Positions 22,900 through 35,009 of a stretch of 64,000 bases of DNA are shown piece by piece (within the stretch, counting starts at the first letter, position 1; every line of letters begins with the position of its first letter). Made by a program: the position numbers and the translations under genes. The stretch lies in contig NC_092576.1 of the NCBI RefSeq assembly GCF_037975245.1, forward strand, positions 35,678,611-35,742,610, written 5' to 3'. This stretch comes from Apostichopus japonicus (Eukaryota; Echinodermata; Holothuroidea; Aspidochirotida; Stichopodidae). A model generated the notes under the pieces. The model was not told the origin of the DNA and searched no databases. It was given only the letters and a program-made list of their open reading frames with translations.

Positions 22900-25800
22900 G
22901 TCCATACAGTGGCGCGATGGCTTGGCGCACTGTACGAGCTGATGAGCGAGACTGTCTTTTGCATCGCTGGTTCGAACCCCGGTGATGACGTCTTTTGCCG
23001 ATCTTTTTACAGCGGGTGCCTACATGTTAAGCTGTAAGTATTAGTTAATCGGCCTAATATCTCAGTCCATACAGTGGCGCGATGGCTTGGCGCACTGTAC
23101 GAGCTGATGAGCGAGACTCTCTTTTGCATCGCTGGTTCGAACCCCGGTGATGACGTCTTTTGCCGTTCTTTTACAGCGGTTGCCTATATGGGAAGCTGTA
23201 AGTATTAGTTAATCGGCCTAATATCTCAGTCCATACAGTGGCGCGATGGCTTGGCGCACTGTACGAGCTGATGAGCGAGACTCTCTTTTGCATCGCTGGT
23301 TCGAACCCCGGTGATGACGTCTTTTGCCGATCTTTTACAGCGGGTGCCTACATGTTAAGCTGTAAGTATTAGTTAATCGGTTTAATATCTCAGTCCATAC
23401 AGTGGCGCGATGGCTTGGCGCACTGTACGAGCTGATGAGCGAGACTGTCTTTTGCATCGCTGGTTCGAATCCCGGTGATGACGTCTTTTGCCGATCTTTT
23501 TACAGCGGGGCCTACATGGGGAGCTGTAAGTATTAGTTAATCGGCCTAATATCTCAGTCCATACAGTGGCGCGATGGCTTGGCGCACTGTACGAGCTGAT
23601 GAGCGAGACTCTCTTTTGCATCGCTGGTTCGAACCCCGGTGATGACGTCTTTTGCCGATCTTTTACAGGGGGTGCCTACATGTTAAGCTGTAAGTATTAG
23701 TTAATCGGCCTAATATCTCAGTCCATACAGTGGCGCGATGGCTTGGCGCACTGTACGAGCTGATGAGCGAGACTCTCTTTTGCATCGCTTGTTCGAACCC
23801 CGGTGATGACGTCTTTTGCCGTTCTTTTACAGCGGGTGCCTATATGGGAAGCTGTAAGTATTAGTTAATCGGCCTAATATCTCAGTCCATACAGTGGCGC
23901 GATGGCTTGGCGCACTGTACGAGCTGATGAGCGAGACTCTCTTTTGCATCGCTGGTTCGAACCCCGGTGATGACGTCTTTTGCCGATCTTTTACAGCGGG
24001 TGCCTACATGTTCAGCTGTAAGTATTAGTTAATCGGCCTAATATCTCAGTCCATACAGTGGCGCGATGGCTTGGCGCACTGTACGAGCTGATGAGCGAGA
24101 CTCTCTTTTGCATCGCTGGTTCGAACCCCGGTGATGACGTCTTTTGCCGATCTTTTACAGCGGGTGCCTACATGTTAAGCTGTAAGTATTAGTTAATCGG
24201 CCTAATATCTCAGTCCATACAGTGGCGCGATGGCTTGGCGCACTGTACGAGCTGATGAGCGAGACTCTCTTTTGCATCGCTGGTTCGAACCCCGGTGATG
24301 ACGTCTTTTGCCGATCTTTTACATCGGGTGCCTATATGGGGTGCTGTAAGTATTAGTTAATCGGCCTAATATCTCAGTCCATACAGTGGCGCGATGGCTT
24401 GGCGCACTGTACGAGCTGATGAGCGAGACTCTCTTTTGCATCGCTGGTTCGAACCCCGGTGATGACGTCTTTTGCCGATCTTTTACAGCGGGTGCCTACA
24501 TGTTAAGCTGTAAGTATTAGTTAATCGGCCTAATATCTCAGTCCATACAGTGGCGCGATGGCTTGGCGCACTGTACGAGCTGATGAGCGAGACTCTCTTT
24601 TGCATCGCTGGTTCGAACCCCGGTGATGACGTCTTTTGCCGATCTTTTACAGCGGGTGCCTACATGTTAAGCTGTAAGTATTAGTAAATCGGCCTAATAT
24701 CTCAGTCCATACAGTGGCGCGATGGCTTGGCGCACTGTACGAGCTGATGAGCGAGACTCTCTTTTGCATCGCTGGTTCGAACCCCGGTGATGACGTCTTT
24801 TGCCGATCTTTTTACAGCGGGTGCCTACATGTTAAGCTGTAAGCATTAGTTATTCGGCCTAATATCTCAGTCCATACAGTGGCGCGATGGCTTGGCGCAC
24901 TGTACGAGCTGATGAGCGAGACTCTCTTTTGCATCGCTGGTTCGAACCACTGTGATGACGTCTTTTGCCGATCTTTTACAGCGGGTGCCTACATGTTAAG
25001 CTGTAAGTATTAGTTAATCGGCCTAATATCTCAGTCCATACAGTGGCGCGATGGCTTGGCGCACTGTACGAGCTGATGAGCGAGACTCTCTTTTGCATCG
25101 CTGGTTCGAACCACGGTGATGACGTCTTTTGCCGATCTTTTACAGCGGGTGCCTACATGTTAAGCTGTAAGTATTAGTTAATCGGCCTAATATCTCAGTC
25201 CATACAGTGGCGCTATGGCTTGCCGCACTGTACGAGCTGATGAGCGAGACTCTCTTTTGCATCGCTGGTTCGAACCCCGGTGATGACGTCTTTTGCCGAT
25301 CTTTTACAGCGGGTGCCTACATGTTAAGCTGTAAGTATTAGTTAATCGGCCTAATATCTCAGTCCATACAGTGGCGCGATGGCTTGGCGCACTGTACGAG
25401 CTGATGAGCGAGACTCTCTTTTGCATCGCTGATTCGAACCACTGTGATGACGTCTTTTGCCGATCTTTTACAGCGGGTGCCTACATGTTAAGCTGTAAGT
25501 ATTAGTTAATCGGCCTAATATCTCAGTCCATACAGTGGCGCGATGGCTTGGCGCACTGTACGAGCTGATGAGCGAGACTCTCTTTTGCATCGCTGGTTCG
25601 AACCACGGTGATGACGTCTTTTGCCGATCTTTTACAGCGGGTGCCTACATGTTAAGCTGTAAGTATTAGTTAATCGGCCTAATATCTCAGTCCATACAGT
25701 GGCGCTATGGCTTGCCGCACTGTACGAGCTGATGAGCGAGACTCTCTTTTGCATCGCTGGTTCGAACCCCGGTGATGACGTCTTTTGCCGATCTTTTACA

Positions 25801-28800
25801 GCGGGTGCCTACATGAGGATCTGTAAGTATTAGTTATTCGGCCTAATATCTCAGTCCATACAGTGGCGCGATGGCTTGGCGCACTGTACGAGCTGATGAG
25901 CGAGACTCTCTTTTGCATCGCTGGTTCGAACCCCGGTGATGACGTCTTTTGCCGATCTTTTTACAGCGGGTGCCTACATGAGGAGCTGTAAGTATTAGTT
26001 AATCGGCCTAATATCTCAGTCCATACAGTGGCGCGATGGCTTGGCGCACTGTACGAGCTGATGAGCGAGACTCTCTTTTGCATCGCTGGTTCGAACCCCG
26101 GTGATGACGTCTTTTGCCGATCTTTTTACAGCAGGTGCCTACATGGGGAGCTATTAGTATTAGTTAATCGGCCTAATATCTCAGTCCATACAGTGGCGCG
26201 ATGGCTTGGCGCACTGTACGAGCTGATGAGCGAGACTCTCTTTTGCATCGCTGGTTCGAACCCCGGTGATGACGTCTTTTGCCGATCTTTTACAGCGGGT
26301 GCCTACATGTTAAGCTGTAAGTATTAGTTAATCGGCCTAATATCTCAGTCCATACAGTGGCGCGATGGCTTGGCGCACTGTACGAGCTGATGAGCGAGAC
26401 TCTCTTTTGCATCGCTGGTTCGAACCCCGGTGATGACGTCTTTTGCCGATCTTTTACAGCGGGTGCCTACATGTTAAGCTGTAAGTATTAGTTAATCGGC
26501 CTAATATCTCAGTCCATACAGTGGCGCGATGGCTTGGCGCACTGTACGAGCTGATGAGCGAGACTCTCTTTTGCATCGCTGGTTCGAACCCCGGTGATGA
26601 CGTCTTTTGCCGATCTTTTACAGCGGGTGCCTACATGTTAAGCTGTAAGTATTAGTTAATCGGTTTAATATCTCAGTCCATACAGTGGCGCGATGGCTTG
26701 GCGCACTGTACGAGCTGATGAGCGAGACTGTCTTTTGCATCGCTGGTTCGAATCCCGGTGATGACGTCTTTTGCCGATCTTTTTACAGCGGGGCCTACAT
26801 GGGGAGCTGTAAGTATTAGTTAATCGGCCTAATATCTCAGTCCATACAGTGGCGCGATGGCTTGGCGCACTGTACGAGCTGATGAGCGAGACTCTCTTTT
26901 GCATCGCTGGTTCGAACCCCGGTGATGACGTCTTTTGCCGATCTTTTTACAGCGGGTGCCTACATGGGGAGCTGTTAGTATTAGTTAATCGGCCTAATAT
27001 CTCAGTCCATACAGTGGCGCGATGGCTTGGCGCACTGTACGAGCTGATGAGCGAGAATTTCCTTTGGCATCGCTGGTTCGAACCCCGTTTATGACGTCTT
27101 TTGCCGATCTTTTACAGCGGGTGCCTACATGTTAAGCTGTTAGTATTAGTTAATCGGCCTAATATCTCAGTCCATACAGTGGCGCGATGGCTTGGCGCAC
27201 TGTACGAGCTGATGAGCGAGACTCTCTTTTGCATCGCTGGTTCGAACCCCGGTGATGACGTCTTTTGCCGATCTTTTACATCGGGTGCCTACATGTTAAG
27301 CTGTAAGTATTAGTTAATCTGCCTAATATCTCAGTCCATACAGTGGCGCGATGGCTTGGCGCACTGTACGAGCTGATGAGCGAGACTCTCTTTTGCATCG
27401 CTGGTTCGAACCCCGGTGATGACGTCTTTTGCCGATCTTTTACAGCGGGTGCCTACATGTTAAGCTGTAAGTATTAGTTAATCTGCCTAATATCTCAGTC
27501 CATACAGTGGCGCGATAGCTTGGCGCACTGTACGAGCTGATGAGCGAGACTCTCTTTTGCATCGCTGGTTCGAACCCCGGTGATGACGTCTTTTGCCGAT
27601 CTTTTACAGCGGGTGCCTACATGGGGAGCTGTAAGTATTAGTTAATCGGCCTAATATCTCAGTCCATAGAGTGGCGCGATGTCTTGGCGCACTGTACGAG
27701 CTGATGAGCGAGACTCTCTTTTGCATCGCTGGTTCGAACCCCGGTGATGACGTCTTTTGCCGTTCTTTTACAGCGGTTGCCTATATGGGAAGCTGTAAGT
27801 ATTAGTTAATCGGCCTAATATCTCAGTCCATACAGTGGCGCGATGGCTTGGCGCACTGTACGAGCTGATGAGCGAGACTCTCTTTTGCATCGCTGGTTCG
27901 AACCCCGGTGATGACGTCTTTTGCCGATCTTTTACAGCGGGTGCCTACATGTTAAGCTGTAAGTATTAGTTAATCGGTTTAATATCTCAGTCCATACAGT
28001 GGCGCGATGGCTTGGCGCACTGTACGAGCTGATGAGCGAGACTGTCTTTTGCATCGCTGGTTCGAATCCCGGTGATGACGTCTTTTGCCGATCTTTTTAC
28101 AGCGGGGCCTACATGGGGAGCTGTAAGTATTAGTTAATCGGCCTAATATCTCAGTCCATACAGTGGCGCGATGGCTTGGCGCACTGTACGAGCTGATGAG
28201 CGAGACTCTCTTTTGCATCGCTGGTTCGAACCCCGGTGATGACGTCTTTTGCCGATCTTTTACAGGGGGTGCCTACATGTTAAGCTGTAAGTATTAGTTA
28301 ATCGGCCTAATATCTCAGTCCATACAGTGGCGCGATGGCTTGGCGCACTGTACGAGCTGATGAGCGAGACTCTCTTTTGCATCGCTTGTTCGAACCCCGG
28401 TGATGACGTCTTTTGCCGTTCTTTTACAGCGGGTGCCTATATGGGAAGCTGTAAGTATTAGTTAATCGGCCTAATATCTCAGTCCATACAGTGGCGCGAT
28501 GGCTTGGCGCACTGTACGAGCTGATGAGCGAGACTCTCTTTTGCATCGCTGGTTCGAACCCCGGTGATGACGTCTTTTGCCGATCTTTTACAGCGGGTGC
28601 CTACATGTTCAGCTGTAAGTATTAGTTAATCGGCCTAATATCTCAGTCCATACAGTGGCGCGATGGCTTGGCGCACTGTACGAGCTGATGAGCGAGACTC
28701 TCTTTTGCATCGCTGGTTCGAACCCCGGTGATGACGTCTTTTGCCGATCTTTTTCAGCGGGTGCCTACATGTTCAGCTGTAAGTATTAGTTAATCGGCCT

Positions 28801-31800
28801 AATATCTCAGTCCATACAGTGGCGCGATGGCTTGGCGCACTGTACGAGCTGATGAGCGAGACTCTCTTTTGCATCGCTGGTTCGAACCCCGGTGATGACG
28901 TCTTTTGCCGATCTTTTACAGCGGGTGCCTACATGTTAAGCTGTAAGTATTAGTTAATCGGCCTAATATATCAGTCCATACAGTGGCGCGATGGCTTGGC
29001 GCACTGTACGAGCTGATGAGCGAGACTCTCTTTTGCATCGCTGGTTCGAACCCCGGTGATGACGTCTTTTGCCGTTCTTTTACAGCGGGTGCCTACATGT
29101 TAAGCTGTAAGTATTACTTAATGGGCCTAATATCTCAGTCCATACAGTGGCGCGATGGCTTGGCGCACTGTACGAGCTGATGAGCGAGACTCTCTTTTGC
29201 ATCGCTGGTTCGAACCCCGGTGATGACGTCTTTTGCCGATCTTTTACAGCGGGTGCCTACATGTTAAGCTGTAAGTATTAGTTAATCGGCCTAATATCTC
29301 AGTCCATACAGTGGCGCGATGGCTTGGCGCACTGTACGAGCTGATGAGCGAGACTCTCTTTTGCATCGCTGGTTCGAACCCCGGTGATGACGTCTTTTGC
29401 CGATCTTTTACAGCGGGTGCCTACATGTTAAGCTGTAAGTATTAGTTAATCGGCTTCATATCTCAGTCCATACAGTGGCGCGATGGCTTGGCGCACTGTA
29501 CGAGCTGATGAGCGAGACTCTCTTTTGCATCGCTGGTTCGAACCCCGGTGATGACGTCTTTTGCCGATCTTTTTCAGCGGATGCCTACATGTTAAGCTGT
29601 AAGTATTAGTTAATCGGCCTAATATCTCAGTCCATACAGTAGCGATGGCTTGGCGCACTGTACGAGCTGATGAGCGAGACTCTCTTTTGCATCGCTGGTT
29701 CGAACCCCGGTGATGACGTCTTTTGCCGATCTTTTACAGCGGGTGCCTACATGTTAAGCTGTAAGTATTAGTTAATCGGCCTAATATCTCAGTCCATACA
29801 GTGGCGCTATGGCTTGGCGCACTGTACGAGCTGATGAGCGAGACTCTCTTTTGCATCGCTGGTTCGAACCCCGGTGATGACGTCTTTTGCCGATCTTTTA
29901 CAGCGGGTGCCTACATGTTAAGCTGTAAGTATTAGTTAATCGGCCTAATATCTCAGTCCATACAGTGGCGCGATGGCTTGGCGCACTGTACGAGCTGATG
30001 AGCGAGACTCTCTTTTGCATCGCTGGTTCGAACCCCGGTGATGACGTCTTTTGCCGATCTTTTACATCGGGTGCCTATATGGGGTGCTGTAAGTATTAGT
30101 TAATCGGCCTAATATCTCAGTCCATACAGTGGCGCGATGGCTTGGCGCACTGTACGAGCTGATGAGCGAGACTCTCTTTTGCATCGCTGGTTCGAACCCC
30201 GGTGATGACGTCTTTTGCCGATCTTTTACAGCGGGTGCCTACATGTTAAGCTGTAAGTATTAGTTAATCGGCCTAATATCTCAGTCCATACAGTGGCGCG
30301 ATGGCTTGGCGCACTGTACGAGCTGATGAGCGAGACTCTCTTTTGCATCGCTGGTTCGAACCCCGGTGATGACGTCTTTTGCCGATCTTTTACAGCGGGT
30401 GCCTACATGTTAAGCTGTAAGTATTAGTAAATCGGCCTAATATCTCAGTCCATACAGTGGCGCGATGGCTTGGCGCACTGTACGAGCTGATGAGCGAGAC
30501 TCTCTTTTGCATCGCTGGTTCGAACCCCGGTGATGACGTCTTTTGCCGATCTTTTTACAGCGGGTGCCTACATGTTAAGCTGTAAGCATTAGTTATTCGG
30601 CCTAATATCTCAGTCCATACAGTGGCGCGATGGCTTGGCGCACTGTACGAGCTGATGAGCGAGACTCTCTTTTGCATCGCTGGTTCGAACCACTGTGATG
30701 ACGTCTTTTGCCGATCTTTTACAGCGGGTGCCTACATGTTAAGCTGTAAGTATTAGTTAATCGGCCTAATATCTCAGTCCATACAGTGGCGCGATGGCTT
30801 GGCGCACTGTACGAGCTGATGAGCGAGACTCTCTTTTGCATCGCTGGTTCGAACCACGGTGATGACGTCTTTTGCCGATCTTTTACAGCGGGTGCCTACA
30901 TGTTAAGCTGTAAGTATTAGTTAATCGGCCTAATATCTCAGTCCATACAGTGGCGCTATGGCTTGCCGCACTGTACGAGCTGATGAGCGAGACTCTCTTT
31001 TGCATCGCTGGTTCGAACCCCGGTGATGACGTCTTTTGCCGATCTTTTACAGCGGGTGCCTACATGTTAAGCTGTAAGTATTAGTTAATCGGCCTAATAT
31101 CTCAGTCCATACAGTGGCGCGATGGCTTGGCGCACTGTACGAGCTGATGAGCGAGACTCTCTTTTGCATCGCTGATTCGAACCACTGTGATGACGTCTTT
31201 TGCCGATCTTTTACAGCGGGTGCCTACATGTTAAGCTGTAAGTATTAGTTAATCGGCCTAATATCTCAGTCCATACAGTGGCGCGATGGCTTGGCGCACT
31301 GTACGAGCTGATGAGCGAGACTCTCTTTTGCATCGCTGGTTCGAACCACGGTGATGACGTCTTTTGCCGATCTTTTACAGCGGGTGCCTACATGTTAAGC
31401 TGTAAGTATTAGTTAATCGGCCTAATATCTCAGTCCATACAGTGGCGCTATGGCTTGCCGCACTGTACGAGCTGATGAGCGAGACTCTCTTTTGCATCGC
31501 TGGTTCGAACCCCGGTGATGACGTCTTTTGCCGATCTTTTACAGCGGGTGCCTACATGAGGATCTGTAAGTATTAGTTATTCGGCCTAATATCTCAGTCC
31601 ATACAGTGGCGCGATGGCTTGGCGCACTGTACGAGCTGATGAGCGAGACTCTCTTTTGCATCGCTGGTTCGAACCCCGGTGATGACGTCTTTTGCCGATC
31701 TTTTTACAGCGGGTGCCTACATGAGGAGCTGTAAGTATTAGTTAATCGGCCTAATATCTCAGTCCATACAGTGGCGCGATGGCTTGGCGCACTGTACGAG

Positions 31801-33500
31801 CTGATGAGCGAGACTCTCTTTTGCATCGCTGGTTCGAACCCCGGTGATGACGTCTTTTGCCGATCTTTTTACAGCAGGTGCCTACATGGGGAGCTATTAG
31901 TATTAGTTAATCGGCCTAATATCTCAGTCCATACAGTGGCGCGATGGCTTGGCGCACTGTACGAGCTGATGAGCGAGACTCTCTTTTGCATCGCTGGTTC
32001 GAACCCCGGTGATGACGTCTTTTGCCGATCTTTTACAGCGGGTGCCTACATGTTAAGCTGTAAGTATTAGTTAATCGGCCTAATATCTCAGTCCATACAG
32101 TGGCGCGATGGCTTGGCGCACTGTACGAGCTGATGAGCGAGACTCTCTTTTGCATCGCTGGTTCGAACCCCGGTGATGACGTCTTTTGCCGATCTTTTAC
32201 AGCGGGTGCCTACATGTTAAGCTGTAAGTATTAGTTAATCGGCCTAATATCTCAGTCCATACAGTGGCGCGATGGCTTGGCGCACTGTACGAGCTGATGA
32301 GCGAGACTCTCTTTTGCATCGCTGGTTCGAACCCCGGTGATGACGTCTTTTGCCGATCTTTTACAGCGGGTGCCTACATGTTAAGCTGTAAGTATTAGTT
32401 AATCGGTTTAATATCTCAGTCCATACAGTGGCGCGATGGCTTGGCGCACTGTACGAGCTGATGAGCGAGACTGTCTTTTGCATCGCTGGTTCGAATCCCG
32501 GTGATGACGTCTTTTGCCGATCTTTTTACAGCGGGGCCTACATGGGGAGCTGTAAGTATTAGTTAATCGGCCTAATATCTCAGTCCATACAGTGGCGCGA
32601 TGGCTTGGCGCACTGTACGAGCTGATGAGCGAGACTCTCTTTTGCATCGCTGGTTCGAACCCCGGTGATGACGTCTTTTGCCGATCTTTTTACAGCGGGT
32701 GCCTACATGGGGAGCTGTTAGTATTAGTTAATCGGCCTAATATCTCAGTCCATACAGTGGCGCGATGGCTTGGCGCACTGTACGAGCTGATGAGCGAGAA
32801 TTTCCTTTGGCATCGCTGGTTCGAACCCCGGTTATGACGTCTTTTGCCGATCTTTTACAGCGGGTGCCTACATGTTAAGCTGTTAGTATTAGTTAATCGG
32901 CCTAATATCTCAGTCCATACAGTGGCGCGATGGCTTGGCGCACTGTACGAGCTGATGAGCGAGACTCTCTTTTGCATCGCTGGTTCGAACCCCGGTGATG
33001 ACGTCTTTTGCCGATCTTTTACATCGGGTGCCTACATGTTAAGCTGTAAGTATTAGTTAATCTGCCTAATATCTCAGTCCATACAGTGGCGCGATGGCTT
33101 GGCGCACTGTACGAGCTGATGAGCGAGACTCTCTTTTGCATCGCTGGTTCGAACCCCGGTGATGACGTCTTTTGCCGATCTTTTACAGCGGGTGCCTACA
33201 TGTTAAGCTGTAAGTATTAGTTAATCTGCCTAATATCTCAGTCCATACAGTGGCGCGATAGCTTGGCGCACTGTACGAGCTGATGAGCGAGACTCTCTTT
33301 TGCATCGCTGGTTCGAACCCCGGTGATGACGTCTTTTGCCGATCTTTTACAGCGGGTGCCTACATGGGGAGCTGTAAGTATTAGTTAATCGGCCTAATAT
33401 CTCAGTCCATAGAGTGGCGCGATGTCTTGGCGCACTGTACGAGCTGATGAGCGAGACTCTCTTTTGCATCGCTGGTTCGAACCCCGGTGATGACGTCTTT
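22900..33500 (+). repeat. Large duplicated block, about 35 monomers (5743 bp)
   Basis: A series of private variants recurs 5743 bp apart: ACATCGGGTGCCTATATGGGG at 24321 and 30064, CGCTATGGCTTGCCGC at 25211 and 30954, GAATTTCCTTTGGC at 27055 and 32798, and TAGAGTGG/GATGTCTTGG near 27668 and 33411. In the left part of the block the offset is 4597 bp (GCGGTTGCC at 23174 and 27771; TCGCTTGTTCG at 23785 and 28382). The second copy therefore carries about seven additional monomers near 28.6-29.8 kb. Confidence 0.85.
24900..25890 (+). repeat. 3-monomer higher-order repeat (492 bp) nested in the large block
   Basis: The variant trio of GAACCACTGTGATG, GAACCACGGTGATG and CGCTATGGCTTGCCGC occurs twice in succession; CGCTATGG is at 25211 and 25703, a spacing of 492 bp or 3 x 164. 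The same pair of trios is found 5743 bp downstream (30954 and 31446), so the 492-bp expansion came before the 35-mer duplication. Confidence 0.85.
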
Positions 33501-33758
33501 TGCCGATCTTTTACAGGGGGTGCCTATATGGGAAGCTGTAAGTATTAGTTAATCGGCCTAATATCTCAGTCCATACAGTGGCGCGATGGCTTGGCGCACT
33601 GTACGAGCTGATGAGCGAGACTCTCTTTTGCATCGCTGGTTCGAACCCCGGTGATGACGTCTTTTGCCGATCTTTTACATCGGGTGCCTACATGTTAAGC
33701 TGTAAGTATTAGTTAATCGGCCTAATATCTCAGTCCATACAGTGGCGCGATGGCTTGG

Positions 33759-33761
33759 CGC
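33759..33761 (+). repeat. 5' target-site duplication (CGC)
   Basis: The last satellite bases before the LINE are CGC. The same three bases start the satellite after the A tail. With only 3 bp, chance overlap cannot be excluded, but the phase of the monomer is exactly preserved. Confidence 0.7.
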
Positions 33762-33970
33762 TGTTGTGCTCTGTTACTCTGTACTTTGTCAGTGCTTTTT
33801 TCCTAACTGGAACCTTGTTTCCTCTTTACTTTTTCACGGAAGGACGATATCATCCTTTAAACTCGTATTCTTGTTGTGTAATCGTTCGGATAAGGATTCT
33901 CTTATAATATTTTTCTTAGGTTTTGGTTGTCACGGCGTCTCGCGACGCACGGGCAAGCCTAAGCTTTGAG
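33762..33970 (+). promoter_or_regulatory. LINE 5' UTR
   Basis: 209 bp between the satellite junction and the ORF1 ATG, T-rich at first (TGTTGTGCTCTGTT start). The final 40 bp are GC-rich and contain a short perfect hairpin, GCGTC-TCGC-GACGC (33935-33948). LINE 5' UTRs usually carry an internal Pol II promoter, but I recognise no specific element. The clear break from satellite sequence and the complete ORF1 suggest a full-length or nearly full-length 5' end. Confidence 0.7.
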
Positions 33971-35005
33971 ATGAGTTCCACGAAAACTAGAGGAGATGTA
34001 TTGAAAACGTACAGTGTAAGAGTAGTGGACAATACTTATAACCCGATCGATGTTATTAACGCCGTTTCCATGGATATTGGTAATGAAAACGTGAGAGGCT
34101 GTGTTAAGTGTAACGGACAGTGGATAATTACAATGAAAACGAAAGAAGACGCGGAGCTTTTGCAAGAGACAGGATTGAAAATCGGAAAAGATTCTTGTAC
34201 AGTGACAGGAGTTTCCAAAAACATCATAACGGTGAGTTGTTTTGGAGTACCCAGCTATGTCGAAGATCACGAACTGTCCGGAAAACTAACAGATTTTGGA
34301 TGTCTAATTAAATCACAATGGACACATAAATACTACACTGAGTTCCCTGGTGTAGAAAACGGCATCAGATTTGTTCGAGTCGAACTTCCCCCAAACGCAA
34401 GAAGTTTACCTTATGCAATCAACATTGATGGTGAACACATTAGAATAAAACACAACGGCCAAACTAAGGTCTGCAACAAATGCCTCAGTGACAGTCACAT
34501 AATGCGAGACTGCCCGCAGTACACATGCCGGGAGTGTGGTAGCCAGGGCCATGCAGAGAGTCGGTGCCCACAGGTCAAGTGCTTCCGCTGCAACTCATAT
34601 GGCCACAAAAGCTTTTTATGCCAGACAGAATCACCGCAAATTATATCTGTTGATCCACCAATGAAATCTTCTCCACAATCCAAACCAGTTCCACCAACAG
34701 AACAGGAAACCTCAGCACCGTCAGTACCAGTCTCAATGGACACCACCCCAGAAACACCAGAAGAAACAACCAAACCAGCAGAGTTTTCCGCCGGAACTAA
34801 TGAGGAAAGAACCAAAAACAAATCTAGCAACAAAGCAAAAGATGATCAGAAATCTGACAAATCAGGGACAAAACGATCCATGTCCAGCGATGAAGACGCG
34901 ATGCTCGAAATTATGGTTAAACAGAAAATACAAGCACTAGCCCGCAGAAGAAGTATTTCGCCAAATCTCAGATTAACGAGGAATTATACCCCCAAGAAAA
35001 GCTAG
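33971..35005 (+). CDS. LINE ORF1 protein with three CCHC zinc knuckles
   Basis: 344 aa. LINE ORF1 proteins bind the element RNA and form the ribonucleoprotein used for retrotransposition. Residues 1-160 form a mixed alpha/beta-looking region with the KHNGQTKVCNKC entry typical of Tx1/L1-like ORF1s, possibly an RRM-type fold. Three CX2CX4HX4C knuckles follow: C168/C171/H176/C181, C186/C189/H194/C199 and C204/C207/H212/C217. Residues 220-300 are Pro/Thr/Ser/Glu/Lys-rich and probably disordered, and the C-terminus is basic. I chose the ATG at 33971; the open frame extends 16 codons upstream but contains no earlier ATG. The frame is intact, ending in TAG 4 nt before ORF2. Confidence 0.9.
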   Translation: MSSTKTRGDVLKTYSVRVVDNTYNPIDVINAVSMDIGNENVRGCVKCNGQWIITMKTKEDAELLQETGLKIGKDSCTVTGVSKNIITVSCFGVPSYVEDHELSGKLTDFGCLIKSQWTHKYYTEFPGVENGIRFVRVELPPNARSLPYAINIDGEHIRIKHNGQTKVCNKCLSDSHIMRDCPQYTCRECGSQGHAESRCPQVKCFRCNSYGHKSFLCQTESPQIISVDPPMKSSPQSKPVPPTEQETSAPSVPVSMDTTPETPEETTKPAEFSAGTNEERTKNKSSNKAKDDQKSDKSGTKRSMSSDEDAMLEIMVKQKIQALARRRSISPNLRLTRNYTPKKS

Positions 35006-35009
35006 CTTC

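Larger units (their letters stand above)
1..33761 (+). repeat. Left arm of 164-bp tRNA-derived satellite array
   Basis: About 206 head-to-tail copies of a 164-bp monomer run without interruption to the LINE junction. Most copies differ from each other by only a few substitutions. Each monomer contains an A-box-like block (TGGCGCGATGG), a B box (GGTTCGAACCC) 59 nt downstream, T4 runs, then a region with TTTTACAG, a variable CATGTTAAGC or CATGGGGAGC segment, GTAAGTATTAG and an AT-rich spacer. Because 164 is not a multiple of 3 and stops occur in every frame, open frames are short and recur only as a by-product of the period. This arm has no protein gene or other unique DNA. The left end of the array lies outside the window. 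Confidence 0.98.

Noticed and set aside
10608-29180. Series of 65-codon open frames on the + strand repeated every 164 bp, and 70-99-codon relatives elsewhere in the array
   Set aside because: They are one frame of the satellite. They appear when a T-to-C change or a length change removes a stop, they overlap each other out of frame, and they have no conserved coding pattern.
1-33761. CRISPR array
   Set aside because: The repeats are contiguous 164-bp units with no unique spacers, and there are no cas genes. The eukaryotic LINE also argues against it.
33742-33969. 75-codon open frame across the 5' LINE junction
   Set aside because: It starts in the satellite and runs into the LINE 5' UTR. 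It shows no domain and ends just before ORF1.
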